The translations under genes and the position numbers were made by a program. Shown piece by piece: positions 1 to 7,365 of a DNA stretch of 64,000 bases; the first letter of the stretch is position 1, and every line of letters starts with the position of its first letter. Source of the DNA: an uncultured Bacteroidales bacterium (GTDB lineage: Bacteria > Bacteroidota > Bacteroidia > Bacteroidales > Paludibacteraceae); the NCBI GenBank assembly GCA_945921355.1, contig CAMEKM010000003.1:1-64000 (forward strand), given 5' to 3'. The notes beneath the pieces were generated by a model that saw only the letters and a program-made list of their open reading frames with translations, did not search any database and had not been told where the DNA came from.

Positions 1-431
1 CCGACAAGATGGGCAAAGGCAAACTCATTGATGAAATCTTCGGCGAGACATGCGAAGGTACCTTTATTCAACCAACCTTTATTACCGACTACCCTGTGGA
101 AATGTCGCCATTGACCAAGATGCACCGCTCAAAACCAGGACTGACCGAGCGTTTCGAGCTGATGGTAAACGGCAAAGAGTTGGCTAACGCCTATAGCGAG
201 CTCAACGACCCAATCGACCAATACGAACGTTTCGTAGAGCAAATGAAGCTCGCTGACAAGGGCGACGACGAGGCAATGATAATCGACCACGACTTTATGC
301 GTGCACTCGAGTACGGTATGCCTCCTACATCGGGTATTGGTATAGGTATCGATCGCCTCGCTATCTTCATGACGGGACAACCATCTATCCAAGATGTACT
401 CTTGTTCCCAACCATGAAGCCAGAGAAATAA
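1..431 (+). CDS. lysS: Lysyl-tRNA synthetase, C-terminal part (cut by window edge)
   Basis: This is the C-terminal end of a class II lysyl-tRNA synthetase, which charges tRNA-Lys in the cytoplasm. The frame is open through the left edge, so the start lies outside. Visible are the block before motif 3 ([33 protein letters not shown]) and class II motif 3, [12 protein letters not shown], whose Arg contacts ATP. The protein ends 27 residues later, as expected for LysS without an extra C-terminal domain. The stop codon is embedded in a hairpin. gpsA and pgi follow on the same strand, an order I recall from other Bacteroidales. Identification is secure; only the extent is partial. Confidence 0.96.
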   Translation, partial: DKMGKGKLIDEIFGETCEGTFIQPTFITDYPVEMSPLTKMHRSKPGLTERFELMVNGKELANAYSELNDPIDQYERFVEQMKLADKGDDEAMIIDHDFMRALEYGMPPTSGIGIGIDRLAIFMTGQPSIQDVLLFPTMKPEK

Positions 432-452
432 AGCACAAACGCTTTATTTCTC
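423..452 (+). terminator. Hairpin overlapping the lysS stop codon
   Basis: A perfect 12-bp stem (423-434 with 441-452, GAGAAATAAAGC and its complement) closes a 6-nt loop and contains the lysS TAA. No T-run follows, so it may be an attenuator or mRNA 3' stabiliser rather than a full terminator. A second small stem, GCGCC-TAT-GGCGC, lies at 465-477 before gpsA. Confidence 0.5.
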
Positions 453-480
453 AGTTTAGAGGACGCGCCTATGGCGCTAC

Positions 481-496
481 AGTTTAAAGTTTAAAG
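481..496. repeat. Short heptanucleotide repeat (AGTTTAA)x2
   Basis: Two tandem copies of AGTTTAA sit just ahead of gpsA. They have the same 7-nt period as the longer tracts at 12.3, 18.6, 19.2 and 21.2 kb. Confidence 0.4.
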
Positions 497-506
497 GCTA
501 GAATAT

Positions 507-1490
507 ATGAGTGTAGCTATACTAGGTTCTGGTAGTTGGGCGACAGCCCTTGCCAAGATAGTGATGCACAATGTACCAGAAATCAATTGGTACATCCGCA
601 AACAAGAAACAATCGACGAGTTTATAGAAATTCGTCGAAATCCCAACCACTTGGAATGGGCATATTTTGACATATCGCGCATCAACTTCTCCGCAGATAT
701 CAACGCGGTAGTAGATCAATCCGATTTGATTATCTTGGCTATTCCTTCTCCTTATATCAAACAAAGTTTGGATGATATAACGATTGATATGTCTCAAAAA
801 TGCGTCATATCCGCTGTGAAAGGAATGATTCCAGATGAGAATATGCTGGTGACTGATTATTTGCATGCACACTATAACATACCAGAACAAAATTTAGGTG
901 TAATTACTGGTCCATGTCATGCGGAAGAAATTGCATTGGAGCGCTTGAGTTATCTGACAATTGGTTGTAAGAATTCGGAAAAAGCCAACGAATGGCAACA
1001 GTTGTTCGATACGCCATACGTTCGCACCACCCCAAGCAATGATATGGAAGGATTGGAGTATGCGAGCATCATGAAGAATATATATGCTATCGCGGCAGGC
1101 ATATGCAAGAGTTTGCATTACGGCGATAACTTCCAAGCCGTATTGCTGACCAATGCGATGCATGAGATAATGCGTTTCGCCAAAGCTAAATCGGATATTC
1201 CACGCGATATTACAGATAGTGGTTATCTCGGCGATGTGTTAGTGACTGCCTACTCCAACTTCTCTCGCAATCGCCAGTTCGGACAAATGATTGGCATGGG
1301 ATATAGCGTAAAAGCTGCGCAAACTGAAATGGAAATGGTGGCAGAAGGTTACTACGGCACAAAAGCCATCTGGCTTGCCAACCAAGATACACAAGTGGAT
1401 TTACCTATTGTGGAAGCTGTATATCAAATTCTATATAATAGGAGATCTGCAAAAACAGTCATTCGAGAATTAACTAAAAAATTTCAATAA
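507..1490 (+). CDS. gpsA: Glycerol-3-phosphate dehydrogenase [NAD(P)+]
   Basis: GpsA reduces dihydroxyacetone phosphate to sn-glycerol-3-phosphate, the backbone precursor of phospholipids, in the cytoplasm. The N-terminus carries the Rossmann dinucleotide motif GSGSWATA (residues 7-14). The substrate-site lysines are in SAVKGM (about K105) and [14 protein letters not shown] (about K190), with GPCHAEEI between them as in the family. The length of 327 residues is normal. It lies between lysS and pgi on one strand, 5 nt from pgi, so the two are probably cotranscribed and translationally close. No consensus promoter is visible in the 75 nt after lysS. Confidence 0.95.
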   Translation: MSVAILGSGSWATALAKIVMHNVPEINWYIRKQETIDEFIEIRRNPNHLEWAYFDISRINFSADINAVVDQSDLIILAIPSPYIKQSLDDITIDMSQKCVISAVKGMIPDENMLVTDYLHAHYNIPEQNLGVITGPCHAEEIALERLSYLTIGCKNSEKANEWQQLFDTPYVRTTPSNDMEGLEYASIMKNIYAIAAGICKSLHYGDNFQAVLLTNAMHEIMRFAKAKSDIPRDITDSGYLGDVLVTAYSNFSRNRQFGQMIGMGYSVKAAQTEMEMVAEGYYGTKAIWLANQDTQVDLPIVEAVYQILYNRRSAKTVIRELTKKFQ

Positions 1491-1495
1491 GCAAG

Positions 1496-2824
1496 ATGAA
1501 TAATATTCAATTTTCCTATGGTACAGCAGTTGCTGCAGAAGCAATCCATGCGTACAAACAACAAGTAGCTCAAGCACAAGAGCAATTGGTAAATGGTACT
1601 GGTTTAGGCAATGACTTCCTCGGTTGGATGAACTTGCCAGCCGACATCCGTCCACAATTAGACGATATTCAAGCTACAGCAGACTTGCTGCGCACAGAAT
1701 GTGAAGTGATTGTATGCATTGGTATTGGCGGTTCGTATCTTGGCGCTAAAGCCGTGATAGATGCCCTGACCAACAGTTTTGCATGGTTGGAAGGCGAGAA
1801 ACCAGCCATCGTATATGCAGGACAAAACATCGGCGAGGACTACCTCTATGAGTTGCAAGCCCTCCTCAAGAACAAGAAGTTTGGTATCATCAGCATTTCC
1901 AAGTCTGGTACTACCACTGAGCCAGCATTGGCATTCCGCCTGCTGAAGACTCAACTGGAAGAGCAACAAGGCAAGGAAGCTGCTAAACGCCTCATTGTAT
2001 GTATCACCGATGCCAAACGCGGTGCACTCCGCACATTGGCTACCCAAGAGGGATACAAGACATATGTGATTGAAGATAATATCGGCGGTCGTTTCTCTGT
2101 GCTTTCGCCTGTGGGCTTGTTGCCTATCGCTTGCGCAGGATTGGATATCAAGGCCCTGATTGATGGTGCAGAACAGATGATGCAACAATGTGGTATTACT
2201 ACCCCATTCGAGGAAAACCCAGCAGCTATCTATGCGGCTGCACGCAATAGCCTTTATCAAGAGCAAGGCAAGAAAGTGGAACTATTGGTAAACTTCCACC
2301 CAAAATTGCATAACATCAGCGAATGGTGGAAGCAACTCTATGGCGAGTCTGAAGGTAAGGATGGCAAAGGTATCTTCCCTGCCAGTGTGGACTTCACTAC
2401 TGACCTCCACTCTATGGGACAATATATCCAAGATGGCGAACGCCACTTGTTTGAGACAGTAATTTCGGTGCTTGAGCCCAATCACACAGTGCCTTTCCCA
2501 CACGATGATGCTAATCTCGACGGTTTGAACTTCTTGGCAGGTAAGCGCGTGGACGAGGTAAATAAGATGGCAGAGTTAGGCACGATGCTTGCGCATATTG
2601 ATGGTGGTGTACCAAATATGAAGATCACACTGCCTAAACTCAACGAATACTATATCGGACAATTGCTCTATTTCTTTGAGCGTGCGTGCGGTATCTCTGG
2701 CTATATCTTGGGTGTCAATCCATTCAACCAACCTGGCGTAGAGGCATACAAGAAGAACATGTTTGCTTTGCTCGACAAACCGGGCTACGAAGCAGAATCC
2801 GCTGCCATCAAAGCTCGCCTTTGA
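1496..2824 (+). CDS. pgi: Glucose-6-phosphate isomerase
   Basis: Pgi interconverts glucose-6-phosphate and fructose-6-phosphate in glycolysis and gluconeogenesis. The SIS-fold phosphate-binding motif [10 protein letters not shown] is at about 134-143, and the family signature [14 protein letters not shown] at about 194-207. At 442 residues it belongs to the short bacterial form rather than the roughly 550-residue form of enterobacteria. The start is 5 nt after the gpsA stop. A strong bidirectional hairpin follows the stop codon, ending the lysS-gpsA-pgi unit. Confidence 0.96.
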   Translation: MNNIQFSYGTAVAAEAIHAYKQQVAQAQEQLVNGTGLGNDFLGWMNLPADIRPQLDDIQATADLLRTECEVIVCIGIGGSYLGAKAVIDALTNSFAWLEGEKPAIVYAGQNIGEDYLYELQALLKNKKFGIISISKSGTTTEPALAFRLLKTQLEEQQGKEAAKRLIVCITDAKRGALRTLATQEGYKTYVIEDNIGGRFSVLSPVGLLPIACAGLDIKALIDGAEQMMQQCGITTPFEENPAAIYAAARNSLYQEQGKKVELLVNFHPKLHNISEWWKQLYGESEGKDGKGIFPASVDFTTDLHSMGQYIQDGERHLFETVISVLEPNHTVPFPHDDANLDGLNFLAGKRVDEVNKMAELGTMLAHIDGGVPNMKITLPKLNEYYIGQLLYFFERACGISGYILGVNPFNQPGVEAYKKNMFALLDKPGYEAESAAIKARL

Positions 2825-2851
2825 TTGGTTAAACAATTTGATAATACACAG

Positions 2852-2882
2852 ATAATAGGCGATGAATTTCATCGCCTATTAT
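2852..2882. terminator. Bidirectional terminator between pgi and the convergent gene
   Basis: A perfect 15-bp inverted repeat (2852-2866 with 2868-2882, ATAATAGGCGATGAA) lies between the convergent stops at 2824 and 2932. It is AT-rich at the foot on both strands, as expected for a shared intrinsic terminator. Confidence 0.8.
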
Positions 2883-2931
2883 TTACATATACAATTAAAA
2901 TTCTTTTTACGTTCAGTTTCAAAACGATATA

Positions 2932-4485
2932 TCAAAGTAAAATAACCCGTGCTTCTTGGTTATTCATACCTGGCATAGTGAGACCAACTGGAGCACCAAT
3001 GTAGGTAGGATCGCAAACGATATACTTTCGATTCTTATAACTAAGATAATCTCCCTTGACCTCTTGTGTGAATGCAACTGCTGATGCTAAGTGACCAGGA
3101 TAGTATAATAGGACCACGTCCAATCCCATAATATCACGTATCAAACGAGAGAAAAGTATGGCTCTATCCTCGCAGTCGGCATATGGATAATGCAATGTTT
3201 CTACAGCAAAGAAAGCGCGATCCCTCCCCCACACCTTATCATCATATTCATACACAAATGCCGTTTGCACGAAATTCAATATCTTGTTTACTGCATCGCG
3301 TTCGCTGAGTCCTGAGATAGATTTCTTTAGCACAGGATAAAGCGCATTTTGAATGGATTTATCTAATGGTGTATTGGCATATACAGCCCAGCGGGTAGTA
3401 ACATCTTCATTGATATATGCAGATGGGTAGTTATTAAAGAAATCAATGGTATTTTTGTTTACCGACACATTGGCTGTTATGCCAGACGTAGAACTAAGTT
3501 TGCGTGGCGAAGTAGGTTGATTCTCCAACTTCTGCTCTTTGCGCAATTGCAAAGATAGTGATTTCTCCTTATCGAAGGAAGCGTTACAAATGTTGAGTTG
3601 TTTGCTCTTGCAATTAAGCGCATAGAACTTGGTGCCATCAATCACGAAGTATGACATTGAGAGAATGCTATACTGGCTCGCTATCAGCAAATAGAGTTTT
3701 TGTTCGTCCATTGCAAGGCGAATCTTATATCCTGATTGCGAGAGCAAGAAGGCCTGCATAAAAACGGCTTCATTGGTCTTGCCATATCTCTTCTCGCTAA
3801 TAGCTTGTAGCATTTCCACATATCCCCAATCACAGAGAGATAGGTTATTGCGTACAGCCAATACATTGTTGAGCGTCACATCGTATTTATCAGATGATAG
3901 TTGATTCCATGCTTTGGAGAGTTGTTTCTCAGATAACCCTTCTAACTTGAATACATCATTGGTAGGAAACCCGACCGACACTAATGTGCCATAGAAGGAG
4001 ATGGCATATAGCTTATGCGGAAGTTCTTTCTTTGGTTCAACTGGCGCAATTGGTTCTGGTGCAGGTTGTGGTTTGGGCACTTGTATTACCTCATCTTTTA
4101 CCACAATGGGTTTGGGTTCTACCTCGGGTGCTGGGTGCGGCTCAGGCGATGGTGTAGGTTCTGCTTTGGGTGCTGGTTGCGGCGCAGGCGCTGGTGTAGG
4201 CGTTACATCGGGCTCTGGCTCTTGATATACCACAGGAGGTACAGGTTCCTCCTCTTTGGGTGTTACAGCAGGATGGGCATTAAAACGTTCCCAACTCTTT
4301 TGCATAAACTCGGCATAGCGTTCGTTTTGCTTTTTTCGGAAAGCATCAAACTCTGCTTGCTTGTCTTGCTGAAACTGATTAAAACGAGCGTTTTGCTGCG
4401 CCTGAAAATCCTCAAATGAACGAGATTGTGCACATAGAGTGGTTGCCAAAGCAACTGCGCCTATCAAAGTAAGAATACGTTTCAT
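2932..4485 (-). CDS. Secreted protein with coiled N-terminus, Pro-rich linker and transglutaminase-like domain
   Basis: Numbering follows the open frame from 4497. An N-terminal signal peptide (MKRILTLIGAVALATTLCAQ) gives an exported protein; I prefer the start at 4485 over 4497 because the signal then begins in the usual way. The next segment has phenylalanines and glutamines at regular spacing (FEDFQAQQ, RFNQFQQDKQ, EFDAFRKKQ), which suggests an amphipathic helix or coiled coil. A long Pro/Glu/Ala linker (about 85-150) follows. The C-terminal third has a plausible transglutaminase-like Cys-His-Asp set: YADCEDRA (about C442), PGHLASAV (about H469), CDPTY (about D496). This suggests a papain-like fold acting in the periplasm or at the surface, possibly as peptidase or amide crosslinker. 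The exact function is unknown. No neighbour explains it. Confidence 0.75.
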   Translation of the reverse strand: MKRILTLIGAVALATTLCAQSRSFEDFQAQQNARFNQFQQDKQAEFDAFRKKQNERYAEFMQKSWERFNAHPAVTPKEEEPVPPVVYQEPEPDVTPTPAPAPQPAPKAEPTPSPEPHPAPEVEPKPIVVKDEVIQVPKPQPAPEPIAPVEPKKELPHKLYAISFYGTLVSVGFPTNDVFKLEGLSEKQLSKAWNQLSSDKYDVTLNNVLAVRNNLSLCDWGYVEMLQAISEKRYGKTNEAVFMQAFLLSQSGYKIRLAMDEQKLYLLIASQYSILSMSYFVIDGTKFYALNCKSKQLNICNASFDKEKSLSLQLRKEQKLENQPTSPRKLSSTSGITANVSVNKNTIDFFNNYPSAYINEDVTTRWAVYANTPLDKSIQNALYPVLKKSISGLSERDAVNKILNFVQTAFVYEYDDKVWGRDRAFFAVETLHYPYADCEDRAILFSRLIRDIMGLDVVLLYYPGHLASAVAFTQEVKGDYLSYKNRKYIVCDPTYIGAPVGLTMPGMNNQEARVILL

Positions 4486-4497
4486 GGTTATTATCAT

Positions 4498-4690
4498 TTA
4501 TTAAAATATTATATTTGAAAAGTTGCCTACGTGTTAGGGGACCACCATAGGAGATCTGTGGGAGATCTGTGGGCTTTCGGTGGGCTAAAAGGTAACCTTA
4601 TAAAAAGTTCTCATCGGGCTACATGACCATTTCGCGACCACTGTAGCACATCTATTGCCTATTTGTATCATAACGCTGGCTCTCACTATT
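4498..4690. other. Intergenic region with a short direct repeat
   Basis: These 193 bases separate two reverse-strand genes. They contain two adjacent copies of GGAGATCTGTGG near 4551-4573. I see no ORF, no consensus -33/-7 promoter and no clear terminator. Confidence 0.4.
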
Positions 4691-5503
4691 TTACTCATAA
4701 TAACTAACAACTTTATCTATTTGTGCATCTTTTAGTATAACCCATTTCTGAGTGTCTAATAGATATAAAGTAGGCAGTGCTTTAATGTTGTATAGGTCTT
4801 GCCTATCTATCTCTGGTGCATATACGCTGAGCCATGCAGAGGGATAGTGTGCCTTGCGCCAGGCTTCTACCTCATCGTCGATATATACTGCCACAACTTG
4901 CACACCTTTCTGCGCAAAATGAGCGTGTTGGTTTTCCAATTGTTTTTTGACATATTGGCACTCATCGCAGTCAGGATCGTGGAAGAATAGCAGAATATAT
5001 TTGCTTTGTAGCTGGTACAATCGCCCTTTCTCACCTGCTTGTGTGGTATATGGGAAATCTGTTGCCTTATGCCCTACGCGATTCTTCTGCACCATTGTGT
5101 AATGTTTTTGGTAGCGTGGATTGATAGTGTAATCCGCTAACTGATGTGTGGCAGCATACTGCAAAAATTGCAAATAGCGTTCATCATCGCGATAGGGCGA
5201 GTTGGGTTCATAGAGGTATTTTTCTGCCAATGTGAGAAATCGCGCGGTAGCATTGTGTTGATCTGCTTTAGCGAGCAATGCACCAATCTGCTCCGTTTGT
5301 TGGGTGGAATTTTGTTGCTCCAATCCCAACAAGAACCGCGCAAACCGCTCTTCTGCCTCGCGAGATTCTACTACATGCTTATCTTCAAACGCAAATCCCT
5401 CCCACACGGAATAGTGTGGCAGTAATACCTGTGCAGAGATAGGACTATTGATTAGCAATAATCCACAGAGTAATAGTGCAATATGTAGAAGATATGTCTT
5501 CAT
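4691..5503 (-). CDS. Exported thioredoxin-like protein (DUF5106/TlpA-like)
   Basis: The start at 5503 gives a clear signal peptide (MKTYLLHIALLLCGLLLINS); the open frame reaches back to 5569, but those extra residues precede the signal and are unlikely. The N-terminal half is helical and rich in Tyr/Gln, as in DUF5106 domains. The C-terminal half is a thioredoxin fold: YILLFFHDPDCDECQYVKK with a CDEC redox pair, VVAVYIDD, and LPTLYLLD with the cis-proline. A periplasmic thiol-disulfide role is likely. A -7-like element (TACTTTTG, 5609-5616 on the reverse strand) lies about 105 nt upstream, without a good -33 box. The stop of the upstream ATPase gene (5637) lies just beyond it. Confidence 0.75.
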   Translation of the reverse strand: MKTYLLHIALLLCGLLLINSPISAQVLLPHYSVWEGFAFEDKHVVESREAEERFARFLLGLEQQNSTQQTEQIGALLAKADQHNATARFLTLAEKYLYEPNSPYRDDERYLQFLQYAATHQLADYTINPRYQKHYTMVQKNRVGHKATDFPYTTQAGEKGRLYQLQSKYILLFFHDPDCDECQYVKKQLENQHAHFAQKGVQVVAVYIDDEVEAWRKAHYPSAWLSVYAPEIDRQDLYNIKALPTLYLLDTQKWVILKDAQIDKVVSYYE

Positions 5504-5636
5504 TATAAATCTTATTCTGGCATCAATTAGGCATTTTTTATTCACACAAAACATTGACTTATAGAACATTATATTTATAACAAGAAACTTGCAGCTACTT
5601 TTTCGCTACAAAAGTACAAACTTCTCAATTAATGAG

Positions 5637-7082
5637 TTATTTGAACAAGTCATCTAATGTTATTGTATGCATGAAGTCGCTGGAGTACTCATTATATTCC
5701 AATCCATATGTAGTAATGAGTACAGGATGTATTGCCGTTTTGCGAGATAAGTGCTGAAGGAGTAGATTGGTACGGTGCACTAATTTCTGATGGTAAGACT
5801 TATTAACAGCAAATTCTTCGCTATAGAATTTCATCTCGCATAGATTGACAATATTATCTTTTCTACTAATGAGCAAATCTATCTGCGTGCCCTCTTGCTC
5901 GTTATCTCCCATCACAGACCAAGCAGATTGCGTGGATGATACACCTGCGATTTGCAATGCATGTTTTATTTGGTCCATATGACGGAAACATAAGTCTTCA
6001 AATGCGTATCCTCGCCACGTATTGATTTTAGGTGACTGTACATTATTCATCCAAAACTCGTGGTCGATTTCTTTTTGTCCTTCTACAAATCGTAGGTAGA
6101 ACACACAAAATGGGTCTATGAGTTTGTAGTGCATATTGCGTTTGCTTTCGCCGAAAGGTAAGTATTTCTCTATGACATCACTTGCTACAAGTGCATTGAG
6201 CCACTTGGTAAGTTCTCCATTAATGCTAATTTGCGCCGCATTGGCTAAATCTTCGCGGGTAAGTCCTTTTCTTTTTGTAGCAAGGGTACGTACTATCCGC
6301 ATCATCTGCTCAGGATTAGAAAATACCGATTGGAACAAACGTGTAAACTCGTTATTGAGTTTCGAATTCTTAGCAAAAAATAGTTCATCTATGTTTTGTG
6401 CCAGACTCTTTTCGCGTTGGAAATAATTCATATAGTATGGAATACCACCTAAAATCATGTTTGCTTGTGTAATGTCATAACGCGACATGCGTATTCCTCT
6501 ACTCTTGTAAAAGAGTTCGCACTCCATTAGGTTGAATGGAGATAATTTTATTTCATAGGTAGTACGTCCGTATAGTCCACCATGATTATTAACCAAATTG
6601 TCTATCATCCAAGAGTTGGCGCTACCACAAACGATAAGCATGATATTTTGACGGTGGCATGCCCAAGTATTCCAAAAGCTCTCTAAAGCGGTGATAAATC
6701 CGCTACGTGGTGTATCCATCCATGGAAGTTCGTCTAAGAAGATGACTTGCCTATTGCCATTATCTATCTGTTGCAAGTGTTGCTCCAACATAAAGAACGC
6801 TTCCAGCCAACTTTTGGGGCAATGGCTTTTGCGCATGCCATGTAGTTGCAATGATTGGTAGAAATGTAGCAGTTGTTGCTTGAGATTATTCGATTGTCCG
6901 CTCTCGTCAATAGGGCTCAATCCTGCATGACGGAATGTGATTTTTCCACGCAATGCTTCGTCTATAAGAAAGGTTTTTCCCACACGACGCCTACCATATA
7001 CCGCGACAAACTCAGATTTTTTGCTGATATACAAGCGTTTAAGCTCATCTAATTCTCTTTTTCTTCCTATTAAATTTTCCAT
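5637..7082 (-). CDS. AAA family ATPase with DUF234-like C-terminus
   Basis: This cytoplasmic ATP-binding protein has a Walker A motif YGRRRVGKT (about 29-37) and Walker B QVIFLDELPWMD (about 111-123). The domain resembles the archaeal-type ATPase_2 group (PF01637). The C-terminal region (about 330-481) has the DUF234 look, with restriction-endonuclease-fold features such as DLLISRK and NLCEMKFYSEEF (D-x(n)-E-x-K). Such proteins occur in many copies in Bacteroidota and archaea; their role is unsettled, with proposals including DNA-end processing and stress response. Its promoter at 7159-7190 is unusually clear, and the transcript leader contains an 11-bp hairpin just before the start. The gene is flanked by short repeats, which is compatible with independent gain. 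Confidence 0.8.
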   Translation of the reverse strand: MENLIGRKRELDELKRLYISKKSEFVAVYGRRRVGKTFLIDEALRGKITFRHAGLSPIDESGQSNNLKQQLLHFYQSLQLHGMRKSHCPKSWLEAFFMLEQHLQQIDNGNRQVIFLDELPWMDTPRSGFITALESFWNTWACHRQNIMLIVCGSANSWMIDNLVNNHGGLYGRTTYEIKLSPFNLMECELFYKSRGIRMSRYDITQANMILGGIPYYMNYFQREKSLAQNIDELFFAKNSKLNNEFTRLFQSVFSNPEQMMRIVRTLATKRKGLTREDLANAAQISINGELTKWLNALVASDVIEKYLPFGESKRNMHYKLIDPFCVFYLRFVEGQKEIDHEFWMNNVQSPKINTWRGYAFEDLCFRHMDQIKHALQIAGVSSTQSAWSVMGDNEQEGTQIDLLISRKDNIVNLCEMKFYSEEFAVNKSYHQKLVHRTNLLLQHLSRKTAIHPVLITTYGLEYNEYSSDFMHTITLDDLFK

Positions 7083-7098
7083 AAAAAGCTGTTTTTAT

Positions 7099-7136
7099 TC
7101 CGCCACGAGACGTGTTTTTTAATAACTCGTGGCGGA
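7099..7136 (-). promoter_or_regulatory. Hairpin in the ATPase mRNA leader
   Basis: An 11-bp inverted repeat (7099-7109 with 7126-7136, core CCGCCACGAG) with a 16-nt loop lies between the promoter and the start codon, ending 17 nt before the ATG. In the mRNA it could affect ribosome access or stability. No T-run makes it a convincing terminator. Confidence 0.5.
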
Positions 7137-7158
7137 TTATCTCTACATTTTTGCGCTG

Positions 7159-7190
7159 CAAAGGTACAAAAAAATCCGCTATCCCGCAAA
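7159..7190 (-). promoter_or_regulatory. Bacteroidetes -33/-7 promoter for the AAA ATPase gene
   Basis: On the reverse strand TTTG (7187-7190), exactly 20 nt, then TACCTTTG (7159-7166) match the Bacteroidetes consensus in full. Transcription would start near 7152, giving a leader of about 70 nt. Confidence 0.8.
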
Positions 7191-7257
7191 TTTATTTTGC
7201 AAAAAAACACTCTGACCCCGAAATTTATTTCGCCCAAATACCCTCTGACCCCGAAAT
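7183..7257. repeat. 33-nt imperfect tandem repeat, about 2.3 copies
   Basis: Units at 7183-7215 and 7216-7248 align without gaps at 26 of 33 positions; a third partial unit covers 7249-7257. The first unit overlaps the -33 box of the ATPase promoter, and the shared tail reads CTCTGACCCC. Confidence 0.7.
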
Positions 7258-7289
7258 CTAGGATTGATTATATCTCTAACAAGAAATTA

Positions 7290-7344
7290 TATAGAAGTGG
7301 GCAAACGCCCACTTCTATAGATTCCGACCGCCGCCTACGGCGGT
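7290..7344 (-). terminator. Two hairpins downstream of the exported-protein operon
   Basis: A perfect 13-bp stem (7290-7302 with 7307-7319, loop AAAC) and a 7-bp GC stem (7327-7333 with 7338-7344, loop CCTA) follow the stop of the reverse-strand operon ending at 7366. On the reverse strand the longer stem is followed by an AT-rich stretch without a pure T-run. They probably terminate the operon. Confidence 0.6.
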
Positions 7345-7365
7345 AATAGTTAAATTGTTAAATAG

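Noticed and set aside
4001-4225. Gly/Ser-rich forward frame
   Set aside because: It is the complement of the Pro-rich linker codons of the transglutaminase-like gene, so its composition is an artefact.
7201-7257. CRISPR-like direct repeats (CTCTGACCCCGAAAT twice)
   Set aside because: They are part of a contiguous 33-nt tandem repeat without spacers and without cas genes nearby.
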